NCBI GenBank assembly: GCA_946536315.1
Contig: CAMNEH010000011.1
Location: 1-42,777, forward strand
DNA length: 42,777 bases
Direction: 5' to 3'
From: an uncultured Clostridia bacterium
Lineage (GTDB): Bacteria > Bacillota > Clostridia > Christensenellales > Aristaeellaceae
Shown: one piece after another, positions 7,312 through 14,515 of the stretch
How positions within the stretch are numbered: the stretch's first letter is position 1
Layout: each line of letters opens with the position of its first letter
The notes under the pieces: model-generated
Seen by the model: the letters and a program-made list of their open reading frames with translations, nothing else
What the model was told of the DNA's origin: nothing
The model's database searches: none
Made by a program: the position numbers and the translations under genes

Positions 7312-8943
7312 ATGAAATGGCGCGCATTGATTGTATGCGCTGTACTGGCGCTGGCCGCAGTGCCCGCTCTGGGCGAAGAGGACGAGCTTGCGCTGCTGTT
7401 TAAATATCCCCTGAGCCCAGGCGGAGAAGCAACGGTCAACGACGTCGCGCTGACGCAGGACATCGACGAGTCGGAGGACCATCGCGTATTCTATGAAATC
7501 TTCGTCGGCTCGTTCTCGGATTCAGATGGTGACGGAACCGGTGATCTGCGGGGCATTATCAATCGCATGGATTACCTGAACGACGGGGATCCGGCGTCCG
7601 GATTAAGCCTTGGCGTGGAAGGGATCTGGCTGACGCCTGTCTTTGAATCTCCGAGCTATCATAAATATGATGTCACGGATTATTACCGGGTCGATCCTTC
7701 CTTTGGCACGAACGAGGACCTGCGCGAGCTCGCCGCTTTGTGCCATGAGCGGAATGTCAAATTGATCCTGGATCTGCCGATCAACCATACAGGGAAAAAC
7801 AACCGCTGGTTCAAAAACTTCCTGAACGCACACCTGATGCACAGCCCGGACAACATCTGGTACAATTTTTATGAGTGGCGCGCACCGGGGGATGTTCTGC
7901 CATCCGGCCGGCATTTTGCGAGGGCGGGACAGCTGGACCTGCTGTATGAGGCGAATTTTTCAGATGATATGCCGGAGCTGAATTTTGACAACCCCCGTGT
8001 GACGGAAGCGGTGCTGGATGTCGCGCGGTTCTGGCTGTCTTTGGGCGTGGACGGCTTCCGCTTTGACGCGGCGAAGTATGTGTATCTGAACGATCATGAA
8101 GCGAATATCGCGTTCTGGTCACAGTATATTCAGCAGTTAAAGCAGGAGTATCCGGCGCTGTATACGGTCGCAGAGGTCTGGGACGGCGAAGGCATCACGG
8201 ACCTCTATCTGCCGGTATTCAACTGTTTTAATTTCACGACCAGTCAGCCGAGCGGTCTGATCTCGGAAACGGCGCACGCGGGGGATGTGAACCGTTATGC
8301 CGCATACCTTGAAAAACGGATGAAAGCGCTGTCCGAAATCAATCCGGAGGCCATGAACATTCCCTTCATTGCCAATCATGACACTGATCGCGCGGCAGGC
8401 TATCTGACTGTGGCCAGCGGCCAGATGCAGATGGCCGCCAATCTCTATCTCCTGACGCCGGGATCGCCGTTTATCTACTATGGCGAAGAGATTGGACTGC
8501 GCGGTTCGCGCGGCGCCGCGGTGACGGATGCCAACCGGCGCCTGGCCATGGTCTGGGGAGACGGCGACACGGTACAGGATCCGCCCGGCGCCAGCTACAA
8601 TAACCAGACTGACTACAGCGTGCAGCGCCAGAGGCCGCGCAGCGACAGCCCATACACGTACTATAAGCGCCTGCTGATGATCAGAAAGGCGCATCCTGAA
8701 ATTGCGCGCGGCGAGCTGAAAGCGCTCAGCTTCACCGGCACGAAAGCAGGGGGATATGCGTGTACGCTGAACGGAAGCACTGTACTCGTGATGCACAATA
8801 CGACGACGGCGGCCGAGACGATCAAACTGACAGGCTGGAACAGCTATCGGCTGTGTGAATGGATCGGCATGGGATCAGCCGAGCTGAACGGAACCGCGCT
8901 GACCCTGGCAGGACAGACCAGCGCCGTCATTGCCGTGGAGTAA
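7312..8943 (+). CDS. Exported GH13 alpha-amylase family glycoside hydrolase
   Basis: Expected to cut alpha-1,4 glucans outside the cell, feeding the importer encoded upstream. The 543-residue protein has a signal peptide (MKWRALIVCAVLALAAVPA), a calcium-type loop DSDGDGTGD, and the GH13 regions: DLPINHT (D154), GFRFDAAKY with nucleophile D252, EVWDGEG with acid/base E288, and NHDTDR with D357. A short beta-rich C-terminal domain follows. I start at ATG 7312 because the protein then begins directly with the signal peptide; an ATG at 7300 adds four residues but has no spaced site. No cell-wall anchor or CBM is evident, and no lipobox. Exact specificity (amylase, neopullulanase or glucosidase) cannot be fixed by eye. 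Confidence 0.92.
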   Translation: MKWRALIVCAVLALAAVPALGEEDELALLFKYPLSPGGEATVNDVALTQDIDESEDHRVFYEIFVGSFSDSDGDGTGDLRGIINRMDYLNDGDPASGLSLGVEGIWLTPVFESPSYHKYDVTDYYRVDPSFGTNEDLRELAALCHERNVKLILDLPINHTGKNNRWFKNFLNAHLMHSPDNIWYNFYEWRAPGDVLPSGRHFARAGQLDLLYEANFSDDMPELNFDNPRVTEAVLDVARFWLSLGVDGFRFDAAKYVYLNDHEANIAFWSQYIQQLKQEYPALYTVAEVWDGEGITDLYLPVFNCFNFTTSQPSGLISETAHAGDVNRYAAYLEKRMKALSEINPEAMNIPFIANHDTDRAAGYLTVASGQMQMAANLYLLTPGSPFIYYGEEIGLRGSRGAAVTDANRRLAMVWGDGDTVQDPPGASYNNQTDYSVQRQRPRSDSPYTYYKRLLMIRKAHPEIARGELKALSFTGTKAGGYACTLNGSTVLVMHNTTTAAETIKLTGWNSYRLCEWIGMGSAELNGTALTLAGQTSAVIAVE

Positions 8944-8947
8944 AGCG

Positions 8948-9355
8948 ATGGAAGCACAAAAACAGGTGCCAGTGGTGGCGGCAATGATCGTCAGGGAGGA
9001 CGGCCGCTTACTGCTGTGTCAGCGGTCCGCTGTCATGAAGCGACCCTTGCGCTGGGAATTCCCCGGCGGGAAGGTGGAAGCGGGGGAAACCGGCGCGGAG
9101 GCGCTGCGCCGCGAGTGCAGCGAAGAGCTGGACGTGCTGCTGGACGTCGCTGAATCGGTGAGCGAGGTCACGTTCAGCTACCCGGATATCAGTATCCGGC
9201 TGACACTGTACCGCGCCAGGATCCAATCCGGTGCGCTGAAGGCGAAGGAACACGCGGAGCTCAGATGGCTCCGACCGTCCGAAGTCGCTGGCTATGCGCT
9301 ATGTCCGGCGGACCAATTGCTTTGGGAGCAGCTGACGCAAGAGCCTCAGCATTAA
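8948..9355 (+). CDS. MutT-like Nudix hydrolase
   Basis: Small 135-residue Nudix pyrophosphohydrolase, likely acting on oxidised dGTP or another nucleoside diphosphate derivative. The Nudix box is visible from GGKVEAGET through RRECSEELDV; the usual glycine near the end of the box is D, a conservative departure seen in many members. The N terminus VVAAMIVREDGRLLLCQR is typical of the MutT/(deoxy)CTPase-like group. The ATG at 8948 lies 7 nt after GGAG that overlaps the amylase stop; a TTG at 8930 is a weaker alternative. Its TAA stop overlaps the stop of the convergent membrane-protein gene within TTAA. Confidence 0.9.
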   Translation: MEAQKQVPVVAAMIVREDGRLLLCQRSAVMKRPLRWEFPGGKVEAGETGAEALRRECSEELDVLLDVAESVSEVTFSYPDISIRLTLYRARIQSGALKAKEHAELRWLRPSEVAGYALCPADQLLWEQLTQEPQH

Positions 9356-9888
9356 TATCGGGAATAACGTTCGGTGACTGTCTGCCTGAGACGGTCGTCC
9401 TCTGGAATCCGGGATGGCATGGGCAGGCGCTGGCCAATGAAGGTCAGCGTGACAGCGTTTCTTTGCCTGTTCAAGTGTTTTCTGTCCTCAGGACGAAGCG
9501 GCGCGAACGCATTGAAGGGAACATGTCTTTGACGGTCTGTTCCCTCTCTTTTTTCCAGCGCAAGCATGACCATCCAGACAGCGCCAAGCAGCAGCAGAAG
9601 GGCGTCCATCAACCAGACGGCCGGCGAAGGCAGCCAGTATTGGAGAACAAGCAGCCCCGCCGAAAGCCCGGCGAGGATGCGCAGACGAACGTGCCAGCAA
9701 TCAAAAAAGCCGCGATACAGCCAGTGATGGCCACCCAGCAGCCGCATCAACGGAGACAGGCTGCGAAGTATCAACGCGGCCTGGGCATATTCAAATGCGC
9801 TGTAAAACAGGCAGTTGAGGCGAACAACGGACCAGTGCAGGAAAAACAGGCCGCCCGCAAAGCCCAGCGATCTGAATACGAGGTTCAT
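9352..9888 (-). CDS. Small membrane protein of unknown function
   Basis: I do not recognise a family. The 178-residue product has hydrophobic stretches at about 4-22, 71-88 and 90-111, suggesting two or three membrane passes, and a basic, hydrophilic C-terminal tail of about 65 residues rich in R and P. The reality of the gene is supported by its start, which overlaps the rnhA stop (TGATG), and by the absence of any alternative gene in the interval. It is the last gene of the long leftward unit and its stop codon overlaps the Nudix stop on the other strand. Confidence 0.65.
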   Translation of the reverse strand: MNLVFRSLGFAGGLFFLHWSVVRLNCLFYSAFEYAQAALILRSLSPLMRLLGGHHWLYRGFFDCWHVRLRILAGLSAGLLVLQYWLPSPAVWLMDALLLLLGAVWMVMLALEKREGTDRQRHVPFNAFAPLRPEDRKHLNRQRNAVTLTFIGQRLPMPSRIPEDDRLRQTVTERYSRY

Positions 9889-10373
9889 CAGGCTTCTTCC
9901 CCGTCGAAGAGATCGGCGTTACGCTTCCTGTAATCCTGTATGGCGCCGCGCGCAAGCTCGTCACAGCGGTTATTCAGCGGATTATCCGCGTGGCCTTTCA
10001 CCTTATAGAAGGTCACATCGTGCTTTTTCAGCACCAGCAGCAGCAGCTTCCACAGGTCCTGATTCGCGACGGTTTCACCGTCAGAGAGCTTCCAGCCTTT
10101 TTTGATCCACTGATCGATCCAGTGCTGATTGATGGCGTTGACCACATAGGTGGAATCGGAGTAGACTGAAACCCGGCAGCGTGTTTTGAGCGCGCCGAGG
10201 CCGCTGATGACCGCGAACAGCTCCATCCGATTATTGGTGGTCGAGCCCATGGAGCCGGAAAGCTCTTTTTGATGCTCGCCATAGCTGAGGATAGCGGCCC
10301 AGCCACCGGGACCGGGGTTGCCGGAACACGCGCCGTCTGTGTACAGAATGACATGTTTTAATGCTTGATCCAT
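9888..10373 (-). CDS. rnhA: Ribonuclease HI
   Basis: Degrades the RNA strand of RNA-DNA hybrids in the cytoplasm. The 161-residue protein starts with the typical ILYTDGACSGNPGPGGWA and carries the four catalytic acidic residues D13, E51 (NRMEL), D73 (YSDSTYV) and D138 (NNRCDELA), plus the basic handle segment around WIKKGWK. Length matches the E. coli type enzyme. AAGGTGA precedes the ATG. It follows the SpoIID-domain gene by 17 bp and overlaps the downstream membrane-protein start by one base, so it belongs to the same transcript. Confidence 0.96.
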   Translation of the reverse strand: MDQALKHVILYTDGACSGNPGPGGWAAILSYGEHQKELSGSMGSTTNNRMELFAVISGLGALKTRCRVSVYSDSTYVVNAINQHWIDQWIKKGWKLSDGETVANQDLWKLLLLVLKKHDVTFYKVKGHADNPLNNRCDELARGAIQDYRKRNADLFDGEEA

Positions 10374-10390
10374 CGGTTACCATTCACCTT

Positions 10391-12076
10391 CTATTCTGTG
10401 GGGGAAACGAATTTATCCATCACGAAGCCGGTGACCACATCGGTGCGGACCTGCAGCCAGCCTTCAGCCGGCGCCGCATCCACTACAATCAGTCTTTGTC
10501 CGTAATACAGACGCATCAGAATATCGGACGCGGTATCCGGCATCGCCCTCAGGTTCAGGCTGGAATCTTCAGAAATGCCGTCTACGATCACGATGCGTTC
10601 GTCCTTCGATTCATCCGGCGTGACCGGCATCAGCGTAGGGCGCGGAGTGGCGGTGGGGACAGGACCCGGCGTGATTGCAAATGCTGCGCTGAACGCCGGC
10701 GCGGGGGTCACCGCGCGGAGCGGCGCTTTGCGAATGACGATGTCATCATAATAAAAGTGCAGAATGCGCTGGTAGTCCCAACCGTATCTGGCAGCCATGC
10801 GCTGCGCGCCGCGCTGGCTCAGGCCGACGCCGTGACCGAAGCGCCGGGCTTCGATGATAAAGACCTCGTCTGTTTCACGTATCTTCCAAAGCTCGTTGGC
10901 GCGGGTATTGATGGAGAGCTGAAGCGCGCTTTCAAGCTGCGGGAAGATGGCCACCGTCACCATGATGGGATTCTGCAGGGACGATAAAACCGGTGTACCG
11001 GTGGTCGGCGCAGGAGAGGCGATGGCCTCGTTGGTGAGGAAGGAAACTTCTTCTTCCTCCTGGGTCGTCAGCTTCAGCGCGTCGATCAGAAGGGTGAATC
11101 GCAGCGTGTCTGGCTGCGGATTGTCCGCGTCCGTCGGGACGATGCTCAGAATCTCCCGGATGCGGATGGACTTCGGGTCGTCGGAATATCCCAGCAGAGC
11201 GAGTGAGCGCGACATCTGTCGCTTCAGCAGAGCCTGCAGCGCGGGCAGCTCTTCTTCGGTGATTCGCTTGGGAATCTGAGCCTGACGGACGACGCTTTCG
11301 TCGTTTTCGAGGTCATAAGGGTCGGCCTTCGAGCGGATATACCCGGTCGGGAGATCGGACTTTCCCCATACATGCTCGATGGTGTCGGTCTGTCCACCGT
11401 TGCTGGCGGTATAGTAGCAGGTCACCGGCTGGCCCTGATAGTATACGCAAAGCCCCGCGGTCGCGCTGACCGCCTGACGGATGACGTTGGCAAGCTCCAG
11501 CGTACCGGCATAGACCTGGTCATTGGTGTTGTCGGTCACATCATATGGTCGGTCGGCGTTGCGGCGGGTCAGCGCATAGGTCCTGGCTGCGACAGCCTGC
11601 GCTTTCAGCGCTTCCAGGGGAAAGCCTGAGCTCATCTCCCAGGGGAGAACGCCCAGGAGGTACTCTTCGATGGGAATGCTCAGCACCAGCTGCAGGGCGC
11701 CGTTGGCATTGGTAACGGTCAGGTCGCCCGTATACAGATTCAGCTGTCCCTGCATACGCAGCCCGTTTTCGCCCTCTGTCCTGTGACGCCGCAGGATCAG
11801 CGGGCCCTGTATCGGGAGCGTCATGCCTTCGTAACACAGCAGGACCTGGTCGTTGGAAGCAGCCGTTTTGATCGTGAGCGTGACGCCGCGCTGAAAATAG
11901 ATGCCCTCACAGGAATACGCGCCATAAATACCGATGGAAAGCTCGCTGACACTGCCGAAGCGTGTCAGCAGAACGCGGATCAGGTCATCCTCTGCTTTCG
12001 GTTCCGCGACGGCGTAAGGTACGGCCAGCGCAATCAGGAGCAGACAGGTGACAGCCAACTGAACAGCGCGTTTCAT
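10391..12076 (-). CDS. spoIID: Exported SpoIID/LytB-domain protein with C-terminal SH3 domain
   Basis: Predicted cell-wall-acting protein; SpoIID is a lytic transglycosylase needed for engulfment in sporulating Firmicutes. The 561-residue product has a signal peptide (1-24, ending AVA), an SH3-like stretch, and the SpoIID domain with IPIEEYLLGVLPWEMS, in which the glutamate of PWEM matches the catalytic position, followed by ALKAQAVAARTYAL and near the end FGHGVGLSQRGAQRMA. A P/T-rich linker leads to a terminal SH3b-type domain (LNLRAMPD to GFVMDKFV). It is longer than B. subtilis SpoIID (about 340 residues). Start ATGA overlaps the stop of the upstream peptidase-like gene. It could be a vegetative wall enzyme rather than the sporulation protein. 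Confidence 0.88.
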   Translation of the reverse strand: MKRAVQLAVTCLLLIALAVPYAVAEPKAEDDLIRVLLTRFGSVSELSIGIYGAYSCEGIYFQRGVTLTIKTAASNDQVLLCYEGMTLPIQGPLILRRHRTEGENGLRMQGQLNLYTGDLTVTNANGALQLVLSIPIEEYLLGVLPWEMSSGFPLEALKAQAVAARTYALTRRNADRPYDVTDNTNDQVYAGTLELANVIRQAVSATAGLCVYYQGQPVTCYYTASNGGQTDTIEHVWGKSDLPTGYIRSKADPYDLENDESVVRQAQIPKRITEEELPALQALLKRQMSRSLALLGYSDDPKSIRIREILSIVPTDADNPQPDTLRFTLLIDALKLTTQEEEEVSFLTNEAIASPAPTTGTPVLSSLQNPIMVTVAIFPQLESALQLSINTRANELWKIRETDEVFIIEARRFGHGVGLSQRGAQRMAARYGWDYQRILHFYYDDIVIRKAPLRAVTPAPAFSAAFAITPGPVPTATPRPTLMPVTPDESKDERIVIVDGISEDSSLNLRAMPDTASDILMRLYYGQRLIVVDAAPAEGWLQVRTDVVTGFVMDKFVSPTE

Positions 12077-12717
12077 AGCCGGTACAGCAGGTTGAAGTCG
12101 CGGACGATGCTCAGTTCAGCCCAAAACAGCGCATAGGAAGTCAGCTCGCCGACCTTGAGGCCGTTCCTGCCCAATATGTCGGTGACGATCTCGGATTCAG
12201 GGACGACTTCACACACGTGATCCATCACGCGGCTGTCCGCGCTTTCGCTATAAGGGTCAGCCGCCAGGACCTGGAGAGTGCCGTCTTTATCCCTTGCCGC
12301 CCAGAGCGCCACGATATGCCCGACCCTCAGGTTGCACATTGCGGCGTTGCCTTGCAGGAGATGCTGATAAAGCACGGAAAGCTCATTCCTGTTTCCGTCC
12401 ATCCGGTAGGTGAATCCGAATTCCCTGTTGAGCCCGGTCTCCATCATGGCCTTCAGCAGTTCAGGGCGGTTCGTGCCGTCATCATCGCGGCCGCCATGCA
12501 GCAGCGAAAAGCGGGCCAGCTCGTCCGGGTCATGAAATACGTCCGTCAGCCACTCGGAAACATGCACGACGGAGAATATGCCGCAGCCGGCATGGCTCAA
12601 TGTGCTGTCCCGGTCCTGATATCCATAAGGACAGGTCCAGTCCCGGCTGCGCTGATTGCACAGCGTCAGCTGCCTTCCCTGATAATTCAATTGAATGGTT
12701 TTACCGGTCGCGCTCAT
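12073..12717 (-). CDS. C39-like cysteine peptidase domain protein
   Basis: Not a gene I can name, but the pattern fits a papain-like C39-type peptidase. The 214-residue protein has SHAGCGIFS with candidate nucleophile C45, VGHIVALWA with H134, and LAADPYS with D154, giving the Cys-His-Asp order of the family. There is no signal peptide or membrane segment, so it should be cytosolic unless exported by another route. It overlaps spoIID by four bases (ATGA) and follows era by 11 bp; GAGGA precedes its ATG. A link with wall remodelling or sporulation is suggested only by the neighbour. Many C39-like domains bind or cut peptides; the substrate is unknown. Confidence 0.65.
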   Translation of the reverse strand: MSATGKTIQLNYQGRQLTLCNQRSRDWTCPYGYQDRDSTLSHAGCGIFSVVHVSEWLTDVFHDPDELARFSLLHGGRDDDGTNRPELLKAMMETGLNREFGFTYRMDGNRNELSVLYQHLLQGNAAMCNLRVGHIVALWAARDKDGTLQVLAADPYSESADSRVMDHVCEVVPESEIVTDILGRNGLKVGELTSYALFWAELSIVRDFNLLYRL

Positions 12718-12728
12718 CGCCGTATTCC

Positions 12729-13613
12729 TCAGTCCTTCACCAGGTAGCCCAGTGTTTTCAGGTCGTCGGCGTTATCCCGCCAGCCAGGACGTACCTTGAC
12801 AAAGAGCTGCAGATGGATATGCTCTCCGGTCAGCTTTTCCATATCCTGACGCGCTTCGCTCCCAATCTCACGGATCGTCTGGCCGCCTTTGCCGATAATG
12901 ATGCTTTTGTGCGAAGCCTTTTCACAGTACATGGTCGCGTCGATGACGCGCAGGCCGCCTTGCTTTTCATACCGAAGGATCTCTACGCCGATGCCATGCG
13001 GTACCTCGTCGCGCAGATGACGGAGCGCTTTTTCGCGGATCAGCTCCGCGCAGAGCAGCTGCTCCGGCTGATCGGTCGGCATGTCCTCGGGGTAATACAT
13101 GGGGCCCTCGGGCATCACGCTCAGCAGCTTGTATTCAAGCGCATCAATGCCTTCGCCGGTTTTTGCGCTGACCGGAAACACGTCGTCATACGGAAAGCGC
13201 TTGCACCTGTCAATGGCCTGCAGCAGCGTTTCAGGTGTGACCTGATCAATTTTATTCAGCAGCAGAAACTTCGGGAACCTGGCCTGCGCATAGGATTCCG
13301 CGAGCGATACATCCTTATCCGTCAGATGTGACGCGTCTGCCACGAACAGCAGCGCGTCAATATCCTTGAGCGCGTTGTCGATGGATTCGGCCATCAGCTC
13401 GCCCAGTCGTGTACGGGGCTGATGGATGCCCGGCGTATCGACGAAAACGATCTGCGCGCCGGGACGGTTCATCACGCCGATGACCCGGCTGCGCGTGGTC
13501 TGCGGCTTTGGACTCACGATGGAGACCTTCTGCCCGGTCAGCAGATTCAGCAGGGTGGACTTCCCAACGTTGGGACGTCCGATGATCGCGGTGAATCCGG
13601 AATGAAACGGCAT
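12729..13613 (-). CDS. era: GTPase Era
   Basis: Essential GTPase that binds the 3' end of 16S rRNA during 30S assembly. The 294-residue protein has G1 GRPNVGKST (12-20), G3 DTPG, G4 NKID and G5 SAKTGEG, and a C-terminal KH domain with the IIGKGGQTIREIG loop. The open frame extends 90 bp further upstream into ybeY/cdd, but the ATG at 13613 follows GAAGGGAG and gives the normal Era N terminus. It starts 5 bp after the ybeY-cdd stop region, preserving the conserved ybeY-cdd-era order. Confidence 0.97.
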   Translation of the reverse strand: MPFHSGFTAIIGRPNVGKSTLLNLLTGQKVSIVSPKPQTTRSRVIGVMNRPGAQIVFVDTPGIHQPRTRLGELMAESIDNALKDIDALLFVADASHLTDKDVSLAESYAQARFPKFLLLNKIDQVTPETLLQAIDRCKRFPYDDVFPVSAKTGEGIDALEYKLLSVMPEGPMYYPEDMPTDQPEQLLCAELIREKALRHLRDEVPHGIGVEILRYEKQGGLRVIDATMYCEKASHKSIIIGKGGQTIREIGSEARQDMEKLTGEHIHLQLFVKVRPGWRDNADDLKTLGYLVKD

Positions 13614-13617
13614 GGCA

Positions 13618-14511
13618 TTACTCCCTTCCCAGAATATCCGCCGCAGCGCCGAAGCCATGGGGCAGCAGATCGCGCAGACACGCGCTGTCTTCCTGGTCTC
13701 CACAGGCGACGATCACCAGCAGGTCCGGCGCAAATTCATACAGCGCCTGTCTGCAGATGCCGCAGGGCCACCCCAGGTATTTTTCAGTCGCGACAGCAAT
13801 GGCGACAAATTCACGTTCGCCTTCGCTGACAGCCTTGAACAGCGCGGTACGTTCCGCGCAGTTGGTCGCTCCGTACGAAGCGTTTTCAATATTGCAGCCC
13901 GTATACATTTTGCCGCTTTTGGCCAGTAAACAGGCGCCCACCCTGTAATGAGAGTAAGGCGAATAGGAATATGTCATCGCGTCTTTCGCCCGCTGAATCA
14001 ACTCTGAACGGTCAAAGCGCTCCATTTGAATGTCCGTCAAGGATTGTTCCTCCATTTTACGCATGATGGCGCGGTCCGCGTCGGTGATATGATCGTAGCC
14101 AAATAGGTGAAACAGGCCGTGGGTCAGCAGATAGCACAGCTCGCGCTCCGGACGGTGACCGTATTCCGCAGCCTGCTGACGCACGTGATCGAGTGAAATG
14201 ACGATATCTCCAAGGTAGACCGCATTGATATCAGGATCATATTCCCGGCTCAGCAGGACCGGCACGCACCCCGCATGCGTTCCCTGCGGATAGGAAACCG
14301 TAGGAAAGCTCAGTACGTCGGTGGCGCGGTCGACCTGCCTCATGGATCGGTTGATGGACCAGATTTCCGCGTCATCCGTTACCAGCACGTGGACTGCGGC
14401 AGGCTGGGGCAATTGTTCTACGCGTTCCGCGGCATCTGCGGCGGCGCGCATCAGCGCAAGCCAGCCATCCGGCAGCTGCAGCCCTTCCCGGTATTCGATC
14501 TCCAGCTTCAT
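13618..14511 (-). CDS. ybeY: YbeY endoribonuclease fused to cytidine deaminase
   Basis: One 297-residue frame encodes two enzymes. Residues 1-162 are YbeY, the metal-dependent RNase for 16S rRNA 3' maturation, with zinc ligands H131, H135 and H141 in HGLFHLFGYDH. Residues 167-297 are a homotetramer-type cytidine deaminase with CNIENAS, NCAERTAL (C218, proton-shuttling E220) and PCGICRQ (C250, C253). In many Firmicutes the order is ybeY-dgkA-cdd-era; here dgkA is absent and the flanking genes are joined. I start at ATG 14511, which has GAGGTG upstream in the pgpH tail and the family N terminus MKLEIEY; the frame is open 63 bp further. Both active sites look intact. Confidence 0.95.
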   Translation of the reverse strand: MKLEIEYREGLQLPDGWLALMRAAADAAERVEQLPQPAAVHVLVTDDAEIWSINRSMRQVDRATDVLSFPTVSYPQGTHAGCVPVLLSREYDPDINAVYLGDIVISLDHVRQQAAEYGHRPERELCYLLTHGLFHLFGYDHITDADRAIMRKMEEQSLTDIQMERFDRSELIQRAKDAMTYSYSPYSHYRVGACLLAKSGKMYTGCNIENASYGATNCAERTALFKAVSEGEREFVAIAVATEKYLGWPCGICRQALYEFAPDLLVIVACGDQEDSACLRDLLPHGFGAAADILGRE

Positions 14512-14515
14512 GGCG

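Noticed and set aside
12717-13703. Longer Era starting at 13703
   Set aside because: The extra 30 residues overlap ybeY-cdd, lack a site and are not part of the Era family; ATG 13613 has GAAGGGAG.
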